64,000 bases of DNA from the IMG/VR virus record IMGVR_UViG_3300035698_020096, positions 16,174 through 80,173 of that record. One strand, 5' to 3'. The stretch comes from a virus. A program made the position numbers and the translations under genes. Below are positions 15,956-24,834 of this stretch, piece after piece. Each line of letters opens with the position of its first letter. Within the stretch, counting starts at the first letter, position 1. The notes under the pieces were generated by a model, which searched no databases, had not been told where the DNA came from, and saw only the letters and a list, made by a program, of their open reading frames with translations.

Positions 15956-17623
15956 ATGAATGAATTAAATACTGAACTAAATAACTATATAAACTTAATA
16001 GTTAATACTGACAAATTCATCAATGCAGTAAGAAGAGCCTCTGTCACCCTAAACGACAGAGGCTCTATTTCTGACGAGGTGATTAAGGAAACAACTATAT
16101 ATGACTCCTTTCCTCGAATTGTATTAAGAGTAGCTACAGCTAAGACAAAAGAAGGATTGCCTGTATTTAAAGGTATTGGGTATGGTAATGATTATGCAGA
16201 CCAAGAACGAGAAGTATATAGAGTTATATCTCAAGAGCCCTTTAGTTCAGGGCTAACACGAGTAGCCTCTAGTCTTACTGCTGCCAAGTTAATTAGAAGT
16301 ATTCCTCTTAACACAGACATAAAGTTTCTAGATTCATCTAAGTTTATTGAAGAGCAGGCTATAGACGACCTTGATAGTTTGATAGGGATACTAGTTGATA
16401 ACCCCGAACTTATTGAAAGTCTTATTAAAGAAACTCAGTCCTCTAGCTTCTTCTTCGCTCAGGAAATAGACCTAGCTACTATACCCCCCTACGCCTTTGA
16501 CCGAGTAACAGGTATAGTAGCTAGATTAGATAGTGCTGACTTATATCGTAATGTAAAGATACCTACTAATACTATTGCTGAAATACATATATCTATATCT
16601 AATGCAATTGATATTAAAGAATTAAGATTACCTATTACAGATGGAGAAGATATATCGGATATAGTCAGTAAAATAGCAAATATTATTAATGAAGCTCTCA
16701 TATCTCTAGATGCTAATCTTATAGCTTCTGTAACTATTAATCCTCCTATTAAAACCCCTCTTAAATATTCAAAGAGAGAATTATATGGAGACCTAAATAA
16801 TGGGAATAAAGAGCTTATGTTTACTATTTATCCTACTATTCATAGAATTCAAATAGCAGCTAAGAGTCCAACCATAGAAACAGAGAGACAGTTAATATCT
16901 ATTAGTTCTGTCACAAGAAGTATAGAAGGGGTTGTAATTGGAGGTATTACAGGACTAGTATATAGTACCACTAGTAACTATAAGAATCTAACTAATAAAG
17001 GTCATCATTCCCTACTTGTTGATACCACTCGTATAGCTGTAAAGGATATATCCTCTACCAATAAGATAGACCCTTTAGATATAGATAGCTTTCACTTTAG
17101 ATTAAAGGATGGATATACAAGTACCCAGCCAGGTAGATTCCATGTTCGTATTAGTAATCTACCTGATAGTTCTTATCCTACTGAATGGTATATAGATTTA
17201 CCTAGTTCTCAACCTCATATTATAACTAGCTTAATACATGATTCCTTTTATGAAAGAAGATTAGGTAATCAAGTAGTTACTAGTATGGGTTCCATTAGTA
17301 CCTTGCAAATAATAGCATTTGTTTTATGTCCTAAAGAGATAAAGATAGTAGTTGACCTCTTAGATATACCTGAAGGTCTAGAAGTGGCCACTGGCTCTTT
17401 AACTCAAGTACTTACTAGTTATAGTCAATACTCTAGGTCAGTAACAGTTAAGTCTCAATTAGACTATGTTAACTACGCTAGGTCTACTAATCCTAAACAA
17501 GACCCTGTAGGTATTGGAGGTAAGGTTCCTCCTAGATATTCAGCTATATATCAAGACTTACAAGGTAAGTTAGCTAAGTTAAACAGGTGCAGTGTTCCCT
17601 TCATTAGAGGTCCTATATGTTAG
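15956..17623 (+). CDS. Putative neck or head-tail connector protein
   Basis: A 555-residue protein with no motif I can name. The sequence alternates Ile/Val-rich strands with charged turns. Residues 1-150 are helical, 190-260 look like a compact alpha/beta unit, and the C-terminal 80 residues end in a basic, Cys-containing tail (RCSVPFIRGPIC). Its stop overlaps the start of the next gene by 7 bp, so the two are translationally coupled and probably act together. Position between capsid and sheath genes makes it a candidate for adaptor, neck or tail-completion protein. The coding assignment is firm; the role is inferred from gene order only. Confidence 0.55.
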   Translation: MNELNTELNNYINLIVNTDKFINAVRRASVTLNDRGSISDEVIKETTIYDSFPRIVLRVATAKTKEGLPVFKGIGYGNDYADQEREVYRVISQEPFSSGLTRVASSLTAAKLIRSIPLNTDIKFLDSSKFIEEQAIDDLDSLIGILVDNPELIESLIKETQSSSFFFAQEIDLATIPPYAFDRVTGIVARLDSADLYRNVKIPTNTIAEIHISISNAIDIKELRLPITDGEDISDIVSKIANIINEALISLDANLIASVTINPPIKTPLKYSKRELYGDLNNGNKELMFTIYPTIHRIQIAAKSPTIETERQLISISSVTRSIEGVVIGGITGLVYSTTSNYKNLTNKGHHSLLVDTTRIAVKDISSTNKIDPLDIDSFHFRLKDGYTSTQPGRFHVRISNLPDSSYPTEWYIDLPSSQPHIITSLIHDSFYERRLGNQVVTSMGSISTLQIIAFVLCPKEIKIVVDLLDIPEGLEVATGSLTQVLTSYSQYSRSVTVKSQLDYVNYARSTNPKQDPVGIGGKVPPRYSAIYQDLQGKLAKLNRCSVPFIRGPIC

Positions 17624-18342
17624 ATAGTTTTCCAGTAGGTCCTCCTTTACCTTCTATTAATTACTTTATAAAATTCATATTAAAGAAGATAACCACGCAT
17701 CCGCTTATTATCAATCCACCTATTAGACACCCTCTAACTAATGAAAGAGTGTTTATCGATAGATGGAGAACTTACTCAGGCATAGAGTTTGGGTCAGGTA
17801 TTACATGTGCAATCTTTCCTCATTCCACGCCGACAGATGGGCTTTCTCTACCTAAACCAGGTGAAACTTCTAACTCTGTACTATTTGAAGAAAGTGATTT
17901 AGGTAGTGATTATGACCATGCTATTTATCATGTAGCTCTTAAGTTACATATGAATGAGTATAAATTAGGGAATAAGGAAGATGACTTAGACCTAATAACT
18001 GTGCCTATAGATGCAGCTATTCATCCATCTCAACAAGGATTTGAAAGTAATCAAACTAGAGAGATTGATATAGAAATTAACCCAGGGCTTATGGTTATAT
18101 CTGACTTTCTTGAACTTATAAGATTAGCAATATTAGATAAAGCTCATCCAGTTAATCTACCTTTAATTCCTCGTAGTATTCAAGTATTGTACTTCAATAT
18201 CAAAGAAGGTCCTTGGGAGAAAGATAAGCATATATATTTTCAAGAAGGAGAGATGTTAATCCGTATAGATTTAAAAGTATCTAAAGGATGGAGAGATAAA
18301 TTCAACACTGGTATCCAACGCTTAGATATTAATATTAATTGA
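17617..18342 (+). CDS. Putative tail terminator or neck protein
   Basis: A 241-residue protein, unrecognised. It overlaps the preceding connector candidate by 7 bp and stands immediately before the sheath gene, the usual place of the tail terminator or sheath-terminating neck protein (T4 gp15 or gp13/gp14 position). It contains a Pro-rich start (PVGPPLPS), a central acidic loop (GNKEDDLDL) and a basic C-terminal beta segment (LIRIDLKVSKGWRDKF). Proteins of this size and place often form a hexameric ring capping the tail tube, but no motif proves this here. Confidence 0.5.
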   Translation: MLDSFPVGPPLPSINYFIKFILKKITTHPLIINPPIRHPLTNERVFIDRWRTYSGIEFGSGITCAIFPHSTPTDGLSLPKPGETSNSVLFEESDLGSDYDHAIYHVALKLHMNEYKLGNKEDDLDLITVPIDAAIHPSQQGFESNQTREIDIEINPGLMVISDFLELIRLAILDKAHPVNLPLIPRSIQVLYFNIKEGPWEKDKHIYFQEGEMLIRIDLKVSKGWRDKFNTGIQRLDININ

Positions 18343-18427
18343 GACTAATATCGAGAATAATATTTATAACTACTAAGAACCCTTTATATACAGGTATCTT
18401 AAGCATAATTACATAGGTAAGAAATAT

Positions 18428-21400
18428 ATGTCAGCACCCCGTATTAACTTTCAAGAATTAAATGAGGGCTATTCCCCTATTCGTCCAAATGTGAATAATA
18501 GGATTGGAATATTAGCTCCTTTCTCTAAAGGCCCAGCTAATCAATTAACGTTTATATCTGGATATTCTGATTTCTCTGACCGATATGGTTCAGATAACTC
18601 AATAGGTTCTACTGCATTTCAAGCAGCATGGGACCAGAAAGCTACTGAGTTTGGATTACTTCGAGTGTTAGGTAGAGCTAGACCTGCATCAGGTCGAATT
18701 AACTTTGGAGGTTATACCAGTAAACCTAATAGTCTAGTTCTTCTAATGAGCTTTATAGGAGAAGCTCTACCGCAATCAGATAGAATCCTCACCTCAAGCA
18801 TTTTCACTAGTGGTAACTTTAGTAGCACTACTACAGGCCGCTTCTGGTTCTTAGTAGATAGTATCGATGATGATGGTTTCATTAAACTTAAATACATCTT
18901 TATTCCTCAAGGTATTGAAAACTATATAAACTGGTATCCAGAATATAGAGAACCTCAGGATTTAACTATAGACCCTACATTTCCATTAAATGGTATTGGT
19001 AATAATCTACTTAATGAAACCTCCGATATCTCTAGTATTAGCTCTTCAATTTTAAAGATTGAAGGAGCTGAACCTATGACCTTCGTTGATGGGTGTTTAG
19101 GTTTAGGTGGAACGGGAGAAGTATGTACTCTAGGTATGGTTGAAGGTTGGAAGGTAACTATCGAAGCTGGACAGATGAGATGGGTATGGCATGTAGACAA
19201 TTCTGGTACTAACTATCGTTTAAATCAACCAGAGTCAGGTTATATAGGAACTCTACCTGTTATTATCCCTGGAACAGAGGGTAATTCTAGTTTCAATACA
19301 GCTATTGATAGTGCAGTACTTACTGATACTAGAAGTGGAGAAATGGTTTCCTTCGAAGGAGTACATGCTTCTAATCCTAGGAGTGGCGCTATTAACCCTT
19401 CAGTAATGCCTGTATATGACTATGTAATTCTACATAAGACTGATAAAGGTATTCCTGTCACTATTGATAAAGGAGTATTTCTTAGCTTTGGTACTATGTC
19501 TCAAGTAGATGATATTAGTCTTCAACCAGGAGATATGTGGACAGTTAAGGTAGCTCACTTTGATTATGAGATTCCCTTATATGTAGATGCTTCCCCTAAT
19601 CAAGTAGTAACTAGCATTATCGAGAAGATTCAGGGAGTTAATCCTATTGGTATGGTAGAGCGCAATCAAGCGGATAATGGTATTATTTTCTCTCTTGATG
19701 AAAACTCTCTTACTGGTTCAGTAGGTAATAACTTTAGCTATCATGTTGAGTTAACTGAACCAGATGGGGAAGTAGTAACTGAAGGTAACTTTTATAGTGG
19801 TGAAAGATATATACAGGTTCCTATTAGATATGCTACTTACATTCAAGAAGGAGCTGAATTAAGAATCATTGATACTCCTGGTATATATGGAGTAGTTAAT
19901 ATATCTAATCCCTTTGACCCCGCATCTCCTACTCAATCACCTAATAAATCTCTTCTTCCTACCATCACTAGAGTTTTAAGAGTAGAAGCTCCTATTACTG
20001 GAGGAGGTCTAGCTACTATTTGGTTGGATAAAGATGTAGTAGCTGACTTTGATTCTATAGCTATCTTTCACTTCATGAATCCAACTGGATTAAACATGAC
20101 CCATTATACTTACTACCAAGCTAACTTTTTGCAAGGTGGTGAAGATGGGCCTAGAAGAGCTGAAAGGGATTTCTATAGTCTAGATGGTATTCCTCTACTT
20201 AAACTAGTAGCTACTAGTGAAGGAGCTTGGGCTAATAACTTAAAGTTAAGCGTTTATCCTATTGATAATAAACGAATTCAGGTTAGTATTACTGATTTGA
20301 ATAAGGATAATTACAACCCCCCGATTAGAGACGAAATTCATATATTCTCTTTTGAAGATACTGATGAGCAAGGTTTTATAACTAGACTTAACCCTTCTAA
20401 CTTTATAAGGGGAATCTTTCTGCCTAAGTATGCTAACCCTAACTATAACGTTGGGATGTTGCGTAAGAGCCCTATGCGTCTAGCTCCTCCGGATAATACA
20501 GTAGTAGACTCAGAGGATGCAGCACATCCAGAGAACTTTGGACCTCGTATTCTTAAAGACTTTACCTTAGAAGGAGGTTACGATGGCCCTCCTATTCAAG
20601 ATGAAGATTATATTAAAGCTCTGGACCAAGTAAGGAATCAACCTGTACATATCCTTATTGCCCCAGGCCAATACAGGTCTACCGTAGTTAAGTCTAGACT
20701 ATTAGCCCAAGCTGAGAATGCTAATGAACTAGAAGGATTACGAATAACCTTAATTAATGCAAGACCTGGATTAACCCCCGAAGCAGCTATGGCTGAAACT
20801 ATTGGATTTGATTCGGATAAAGGAGTAATGGTGGCTGGATGGTCTACATATGCCGGTAAGCAAGGAGCCCCTAGATTTGGACTATCCCCTGATACTCTAC
20901 TTGCTGGTAAACTATCTGGTATTCCTTTCCATGTAAGCCCTGCTGCTCGTACTACTAGTGGTCCTATCTTTGGTATTGCTGAAGTAGATACTCAACCCTA
21001 TACCTCTAGAGCTCAATTAAACCTTTATCACAATGCACGATTAGAAGCAGTACATATTGACCCTGCTACTAACTCCTTTAACTTCCTTAATGGGAGAAGC
21101 TTAAGTTCTAATCAACAATGGGACCGTATTAGCTTCAGACGTACCTTTAACGTTGTAAGGATGGATGTAGCTCAGAACTTACAGCAATATAAGAGTGAAC
21201 CTAATACCGCTGCTCTAAGAACTCGTATAGCTAGTTCTATTGATGCCTACTTAAGCACCTTAAAGCGTAACGGAAGTATTAGTGCATTTCAAGGTGCTGA
21301 AGTTGCTAGTCCTAATCCTGCCTCGGGTCTAGCAACTATTAGATTCGGATTAGCACCAGTATATGCTTTAGATTACATAGATGTGTATCTAATTCGTACT

Positions 21401-21430
21401 GATGATGGAACCATTACTAGACCAGATTAA
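18428..21430 (+). CDS. Tail sheath protein
   Basis: A 1000-residue contractile sheath protein. The N-terminus has the sheath pattern: an early G-I-L-A-P-F-S-K-G-P segment, I-S-G-Y-S-D-F-x-x-x-Y-G and a helix that includes A-A-W-D-Q-K. The C-terminal domain has the conserved order of sheath proteins: YLSTLKRNGSISAF after a helix (LQQYKSEPNTAALRTRIASS), then a closing beta strand (IDVYLIRTDD). Sheath subunits wrap the tube and contract to drive it through the envelope. At 1000 residues it is larger than T4 gp18 (659), the extra length lying in a middle insertion of beta domains (about 130-640) that would face outward. The following gene encodes the tube. A mixture of CGN and AGA arginine codons is used. 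Confidence 0.88.
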   Translation: MSAPRINFQELNEGYSPIRPNVNNRIGILAPFSKGPANQLTFISGYSDFSDRYGSDNSIGSTAFQAAWDQKATEFGLLRVLGRARPASGRINFGGYTSKPNSLVLLMSFIGEALPQSDRILTSSIFTSGNFSSTTTGRFWFLVDSIDDDGFIKLKYIFIPQGIENYINWYPEYREPQDLTIDPTFPLNGIGNNLLNETSDISSISSSILKIEGAEPMTFVDGCLGLGGTGEVCTLGMVEGWKVTIEAGQMRWVWHVDNSGTNYRLNQPESGYIGTLPVIIPGTEGNSSFNTAIDSAVLTDTRSGEMVSFEGVHASNPRSGAINPSVMPVYDYVILHKTDKGIPVTIDKGVFLSFGTMSQVDDISLQPGDMWTVKVAHFDYEIPLYVDASPNQVVTSIIEKIQGVNPIGMVERNQADNGIIFSLDENSLTGSVGNNFSYHVELTEPDGEVVTEGNFYSGERYIQVPIRYATYIQEGAELRIIDTPGIYGVVNISNPFDPASPTQSPNKSLLPTITRVLRVEAPITGGGLATIWLDKDVVADFDSIAIFHFMNPTGLNMTHYTYYQANFLQGGEDGPRRAERDFYSLDGIPLLKLVATSEGAWANNLKLSVYPIDNKRIQVSITDLNKDNYNPPIRDEIHIFSFEDTDEQGFITRLNPSNFIRGIFLPKYANPNYNVGMLRKSPMRLAPPDNTVVDSEDAAHPENFGPRILKDFTLEGGYDGPPIQDEDYIKALDQVRNQPVHILIAPGQYRSTVVKSRLLAQAENANELEGLRITLINARPGLTPEAAMAETIGFDSDKGVMVAGWSTYAGKQGAPRFGLSPDTLLAGKLSGIPFHVSPAARTTSGPIFGIAEVDTQPYTSRAQLNLYHNARLEAVHIDPATNSFNFLNGRSLSSNQQWDRISFRRTFNVVRMDVAQNLQQYKSEPNTAALRTRIASSIDAYLSTLKRNGSISAFQGAEVASPNPASGLATIRFGLAPVYALDYIDVYLIRTDDGTITRPD

Positions 21431-21456
21431 TAAGCCCTTAAATATTCAATAAGTTT

Positions 21457-22245
21457 ATGACTAATTTAAATTCAATAACTCCCCAAGATTCACTTTATTG
21501 TTCTCCAGTTAATAATACTGGGTTAGACCCGTTACAGGGTTTCGACTTTCATGTATGGGTACAGGATGTATGTACAGGAAAAGTAGCTTGGTTTGGTTTA
21601 TTTCAATCCCTTACTCTATCAATCAGAGATGCAACTGAAACTTATTTAGAATTAGGGCAACGTATCCCTATTCACCTTAATGGTGAAATTCAGGTAGCTT
21701 GGGTACTTGAGCAAGGACTAGTTGATATGCAATTTATTCAACGTACCTTTGGTGTTGACCAATTACGTCGGGATATGTATATCACTCGGGGTCCTAGATT
21801 CCAAATATCCTTTGATGCTTATGCCGGTGAATTAGAAACATTCCACCAGTTAAATGCTCCCGGTAAGATGGATAGAGACCAAGCAACTGGGTATCGTCAA
21901 GGTTCTGATGAGTACTTTACCTTTAACTTAGACCAGTATGCCGGTTACGGTCAAGACGGTAAACCAGGGGGAGAAGGGGGGAGATTTGGGGCAACAGCAC
22001 AAGGGAGATATGACATCCTCAGAGCTAAAGTAGACTCTGTTTCTTTAGGTATTATGCCAGGTAGACGTGTAGCTGCTGTTCGCTGGGAAGGAGTTTCTGA
22101 AGGTATTGCTTTTGTAAGAGAAAGTATTCAGAAGTTTAAAAAAGCACCTAACCGTCCAACAGGTGCTTCACAAGGGGGATTTGTTACTAATCTACCTTCA
22201 GGAGGTTCTCCTCCAACTACTACTGGACCCTTTGCTTTCACTTAA
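21457..22245 (+). CDS. Tail tube protein
   Basis: A 262-residue protein 26 bp downstream of the sheath gene, where contractile phages encode the tube. Its sequence has the tube-like pattern of long amphipathic strands (GFDFHVWVQDV, RIPIHLNGEIQVAWV, RFQISFDAYAG) with a loop at 80-110. The C-terminal 40 residues are Gly/Thr/Pro-rich and probably disordered. Stacked hexamers of this protein form the DNA channel. A strong hairpin terminator follows, consistent with a high-level sheath-tube transcript. It is longer than T4 gp19 (163). The call relies on position and fold pattern rather than a signature motif. Confidence 0.75.
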   Translation: MTNLNSITPQDSLYCSPVNNTGLDPLQGFDFHVWVQDVCTGKVAWFGLFQSLTLSIRDATETYLELGQRIPIHLNGEIQVAWVLEQGLVDMQFIQRTFGVDQLRRDMYITRGPRFQISFDAYAGELETFHQLNAPGKMDRDQATGYRQGSDEYFTFNLDQYAGYGQDGKPGGEGGRFGATAQGRYDILRAKVDSVSLGIMPGRRVAAVRWEGVSEGIAFVRESIQKFKKAPNRPTGASQGGFVTNLPSGGSPPTTTGPFAFT

Positions 22246-22276
22246 TATTTCCAATACAATTTTATATCAATACATT

Positions 22277-22296
22277 AGGGAGGTCTATGCCTCCCT
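22277..22296 (+). terminator. Hairpin terminator after the tail tube gene
   Basis: AGGGAGG, a TCTATG loop and CCTCCCT, followed by TTGTTA, form a compact GC-rich hairpin in an AT-rich gap. This is among the most terminator-like structures in the window. Confidence 0.7.
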
Positions 22297-22326
22297 TTGT
22301 TATATGTTCCCTACTAATATGTTATT

Positions 22327-22611
22327 ATGCTTAAACCTTCCTTATTTAATTTATTAAATAAACCTATATCCAGGAGAAAGGTTCATACGATACATATTAA
22401 TGGCAATAGACTAGGATTCTTTAGAAGTACTTCTTACTCTCAGCAAACATTAACTATATATGGTGTAATAACTAATTCTAACTTTCCTTTTAATAAAACA
22501 TTTGAACTTTACTTTAATACACAAGAAGGAACTTATAGAGTAGATAATGGGAACTACCCCTACCCTAAAGGGATAAGGGTTTTACGCACAATTTATAAAC
22601 ATGATACTTAG
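22327..22611 (+). CDS. Small basic hypothetical protein
   Basis: A 94-residue basic protein between tube and hub genes, where most contractile phages place chaperone and tape-measure genes. It has an alternating strand pattern (KVHTIHINGNRLGFF, YFNTQEGTYRVDNG) and no helix long enough for a coiled coil, so it is not a tape measure. It follows the tube terminator and precedes the hub gene by about 80 bp. It may be a small baseplate or tube-initiator protein; no family is recognised. Confidence 0.55.
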   Translation: MLKPSLFNLLNKPISRRKVHTIHINGNRLGFFRSTSYSQQTLTIYGVITNSNFPFNKTFELYFNTQEGTYRVDNGNYPYPKGIRVLRTIYKHDT

Positions 22612-22694
22612 AATGGAACTACAAGTAAAAGCTTTTCTAAAGTATCCTTCAGAATTAATATAAAAGATATTGTTCCAAGTTCTTATAGTGATAA

Positions 22695-24776
22695 ATGAAA
22701 TATTATACACCTGAAGCTTCAATACCAGCAGCCGCTATTACATATGCTGGCAATCTTTCTCCTTATCAACCTATATTATTTACTACTCAATTTGGGTATA
22801 CAGATGTAGGGTTATGTAAAGAAGGAGATGACCCTTTTAAAGGTAGACCATTAGTATGGACTATTTCATATATAAAAGTAACTCTAGTTAGGGATTGGTC
22901 TACATCTATAGCTAGTATTGTACTTACTTCATCTATGCCTAGTGCTGATTGTCCAGTACCTAAACTTCCTAATCTAGGAAAGATTAGAGGAGGTAACAAT
23001 CCTTACTTAACCTTTGAAGATGAGATAAGAATATATATGGGATATATAGGGGATGTTAATACTCCTATAAACGCTTCTATGTTAGATGAACACCCTATTG
23101 ACCTTTGTCCTAGAGATATACCAGATGTAGCTGAAGGTTTAAAGTGTGGACCTAAACATGGTGAAGACTTTAAGCAGAATGACAGTAAACCTTTAGCTCC
23201 TGTATTCTGGGGCTTCATAGATAATATCTCTATGGTAGGAGATTCTAAGTCAGGGGTTAAACTAATGATTCAATGTAGGGATAGAACCAGGGTCTTATCT
23301 GATACAAAGATAATAGCTATTCCCGAATTACAAGGTAGACTAGTAGATTCTAGAGATAAAGGTTTCTTTAAGAAGAAAGGTTCGGGAGGACTAGCTAGTG
23401 GTAGAAGAGAAGATATTCTTATTCAGGTAGCTAGAGCAGCAACTGGTAGTCTCTTTGCTAGTACCGCACGTCAAGGTCAAACTACCTTTGGTCCCCCAGA
23501 TACTAAACAATGTTGGAAACCTGTTATAGGGGGCAGTGATGAAAATCAAGAGAATTGGTATTATCCAGATTGGGGCCCTAAGATATCTGAAGGTACTCCT
23601 CAAAGTCAAAGACCTTCTCAATTAGGAGTACAACTATTTACTGGCTTTGTAGGTGAGGATAAATACTTAACTAAGATAAGCCCTGATGAGGATCCTGCTC
23701 TATGGTTAAGAGAAGCAACGCATAAAAAGATGCTTCCTTATTCAGAACCTAGATTTCACATGTGGGTACAACGTCCTCCTTTGTCTAAAGCTAATGGAGC
23801 TGCTGTATTTCAAATACTTAATAAGAGTCCAATAGAAATCATTCAGTTTCTAGCTAATACTGAAGAAAGACCTACTGATTTCTTTGCTAGTCATATTAAT
23901 GGAGACTATATATTTGGACCTAGAGTATTAGATACAAGTGGATTCTATGACCCAGTAAGAATGCACCGTACCTATTTCTTTAAGGAATATCCTAAGAATG
24001 TAGGTAAGCCTAAGGTTAATCAAATGATACTTAGGATTAGAACAGCTTCTTCATCTTTAGCTTCATTCAATAGATTCGTAGTAATGGACTCGGAGAGTGA
24101 GGGAGCTTACGATGCCTTTCTAGATAAACTATCTATTGCTTTAGAAGTATTACCTTGGACTCTTGACGGTAATACTGAAGATGAATATGGTTCACTATTC
24201 CCTGATACAGGAGGTAGAGCTATATATCCTCCTTGTAGAAATCAGATAATATATGACGGTAACCTTAGCTCTTATGGTCCTGACCCTTTCAATAGAGTTG
24301 GGGGAGCACTTATCGTAGGTATTAGTCAAGCTAGAACATGGGCTAGAGAAATGCAAGGGGTACAGTTAACCCTTACTGGTGACCCTACATTCTATCCTTC
24401 TGAAGCTATTAGAGTTTATAACACTGTACTTCATGATTACGCTACTTCTATTAACCCGGGTACTTCTTATAGTCAAGAGTTATTAGAGAAGAATCAACGG
24501 CAGATAGAAGGATTGTTTAAGGATGAATCTACTATATCTAATATAATGGACTCTTCTAATAAGAAAGGAGTACAGGACTTTAGTTCCCAACAAGCTAAAA
24601 CTGTTACTGAGATTATGACTCAGACAACTAGAGGTCATATGGTTAATACACAAAAAGACCCACTTAAAGGATTAATTCTACCTGTGTATAAAGTAAGGTC
24701 AGTCCAACATGTACTTAAAACATCAGGTACTGGTGCTGGTTTTATTACTACTATTGAATGTATTGGAGATTATTAA
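22695..24776 (+). CDS. Baseplate hub protein (gp27-like)
   Basis: A 693-residue protein immediately upstream of the spike gene, the usual hub position. Residues about 110-120 (DEIRIYMGYIG) and 175-200 (VFWGFIDNISM followed by LMIQCRDRTRVL) match the opening of hub/gpD-type proteins: a strand defining an instrument of the form D-x-I-x-I-x-x-G-Y and a second strand ending in D-R-T. The C-terminal third contains LTLTGDPTFYPSEAIRVYN, also typical of hub domains that end the second barrel. Hubs form a trimer joining the hexameric tube to the trimeric spike. It is larger than T4 gp27 (391), with insertions in the middle. The last 100 residues are Ser/Thr/Gln-rich before a final beta strand. Confidence 0.72.
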   Translation: MKYYTPEASIPAAAITYAGNLSPYQPILFTTQFGYTDVGLCKEGDDPFKGRPLVWTISYIKVTLVRDWSTSIASIVLTSSMPSADCPVPKLPNLGKIRGGNNPYLTFEDEIRIYMGYIGDVNTPINASMLDEHPIDLCPRDIPDVAEGLKCGPKHGEDFKQNDSKPLAPVFWGFIDNISMVGDSKSGVKLMIQCRDRTRVLSDTKIIAIPELQGRLVDSRDKGFFKKKGSGGLASGRREDILIQVARAATGSLFASTARQGQTTFGPPDTKQCWKPVIGGSDENQENWYYPDWGPKISEGTPQSQRPSQLGVQLFTGFVGEDKYLTKISPDEDPALWLREATHKKMLPYSEPRFHMWVQRPPLSKANGAAVFQILNKSPIEIIQFLANTEERPTDFFASHINGDYIFGPRVLDTSGFYDPVRMHRTYFFKEYPKNVGKPKVNQMILRIRTASSSLASFNRFVVMDSESEGAYDAFLDKLSIALEVLPWTLDGNTEDEYGSLFPDTGGRAIYPPCRNQIIYDGNLSSYGPDPFNRVGGALIVGISQARTWAREMQGVQLTLTGDPTFYPSEAIRVYNTVLHDYATSINPGTSYSQELLEKNQRQIEGLFKDESTISNIMDSSNKKGVQDFSSQQAKTVTEIMTQTTRGHMVNTQKDPLKGLILPVYKVRSVQHVLKTSGTGAGFITTIECIGDY

Positions 24777-24834
24777 TTCAATAGATAACTCGTAAGGTTA
24801 CTCTAAATATTTAATTAAGGAAAGTTATTTATAT

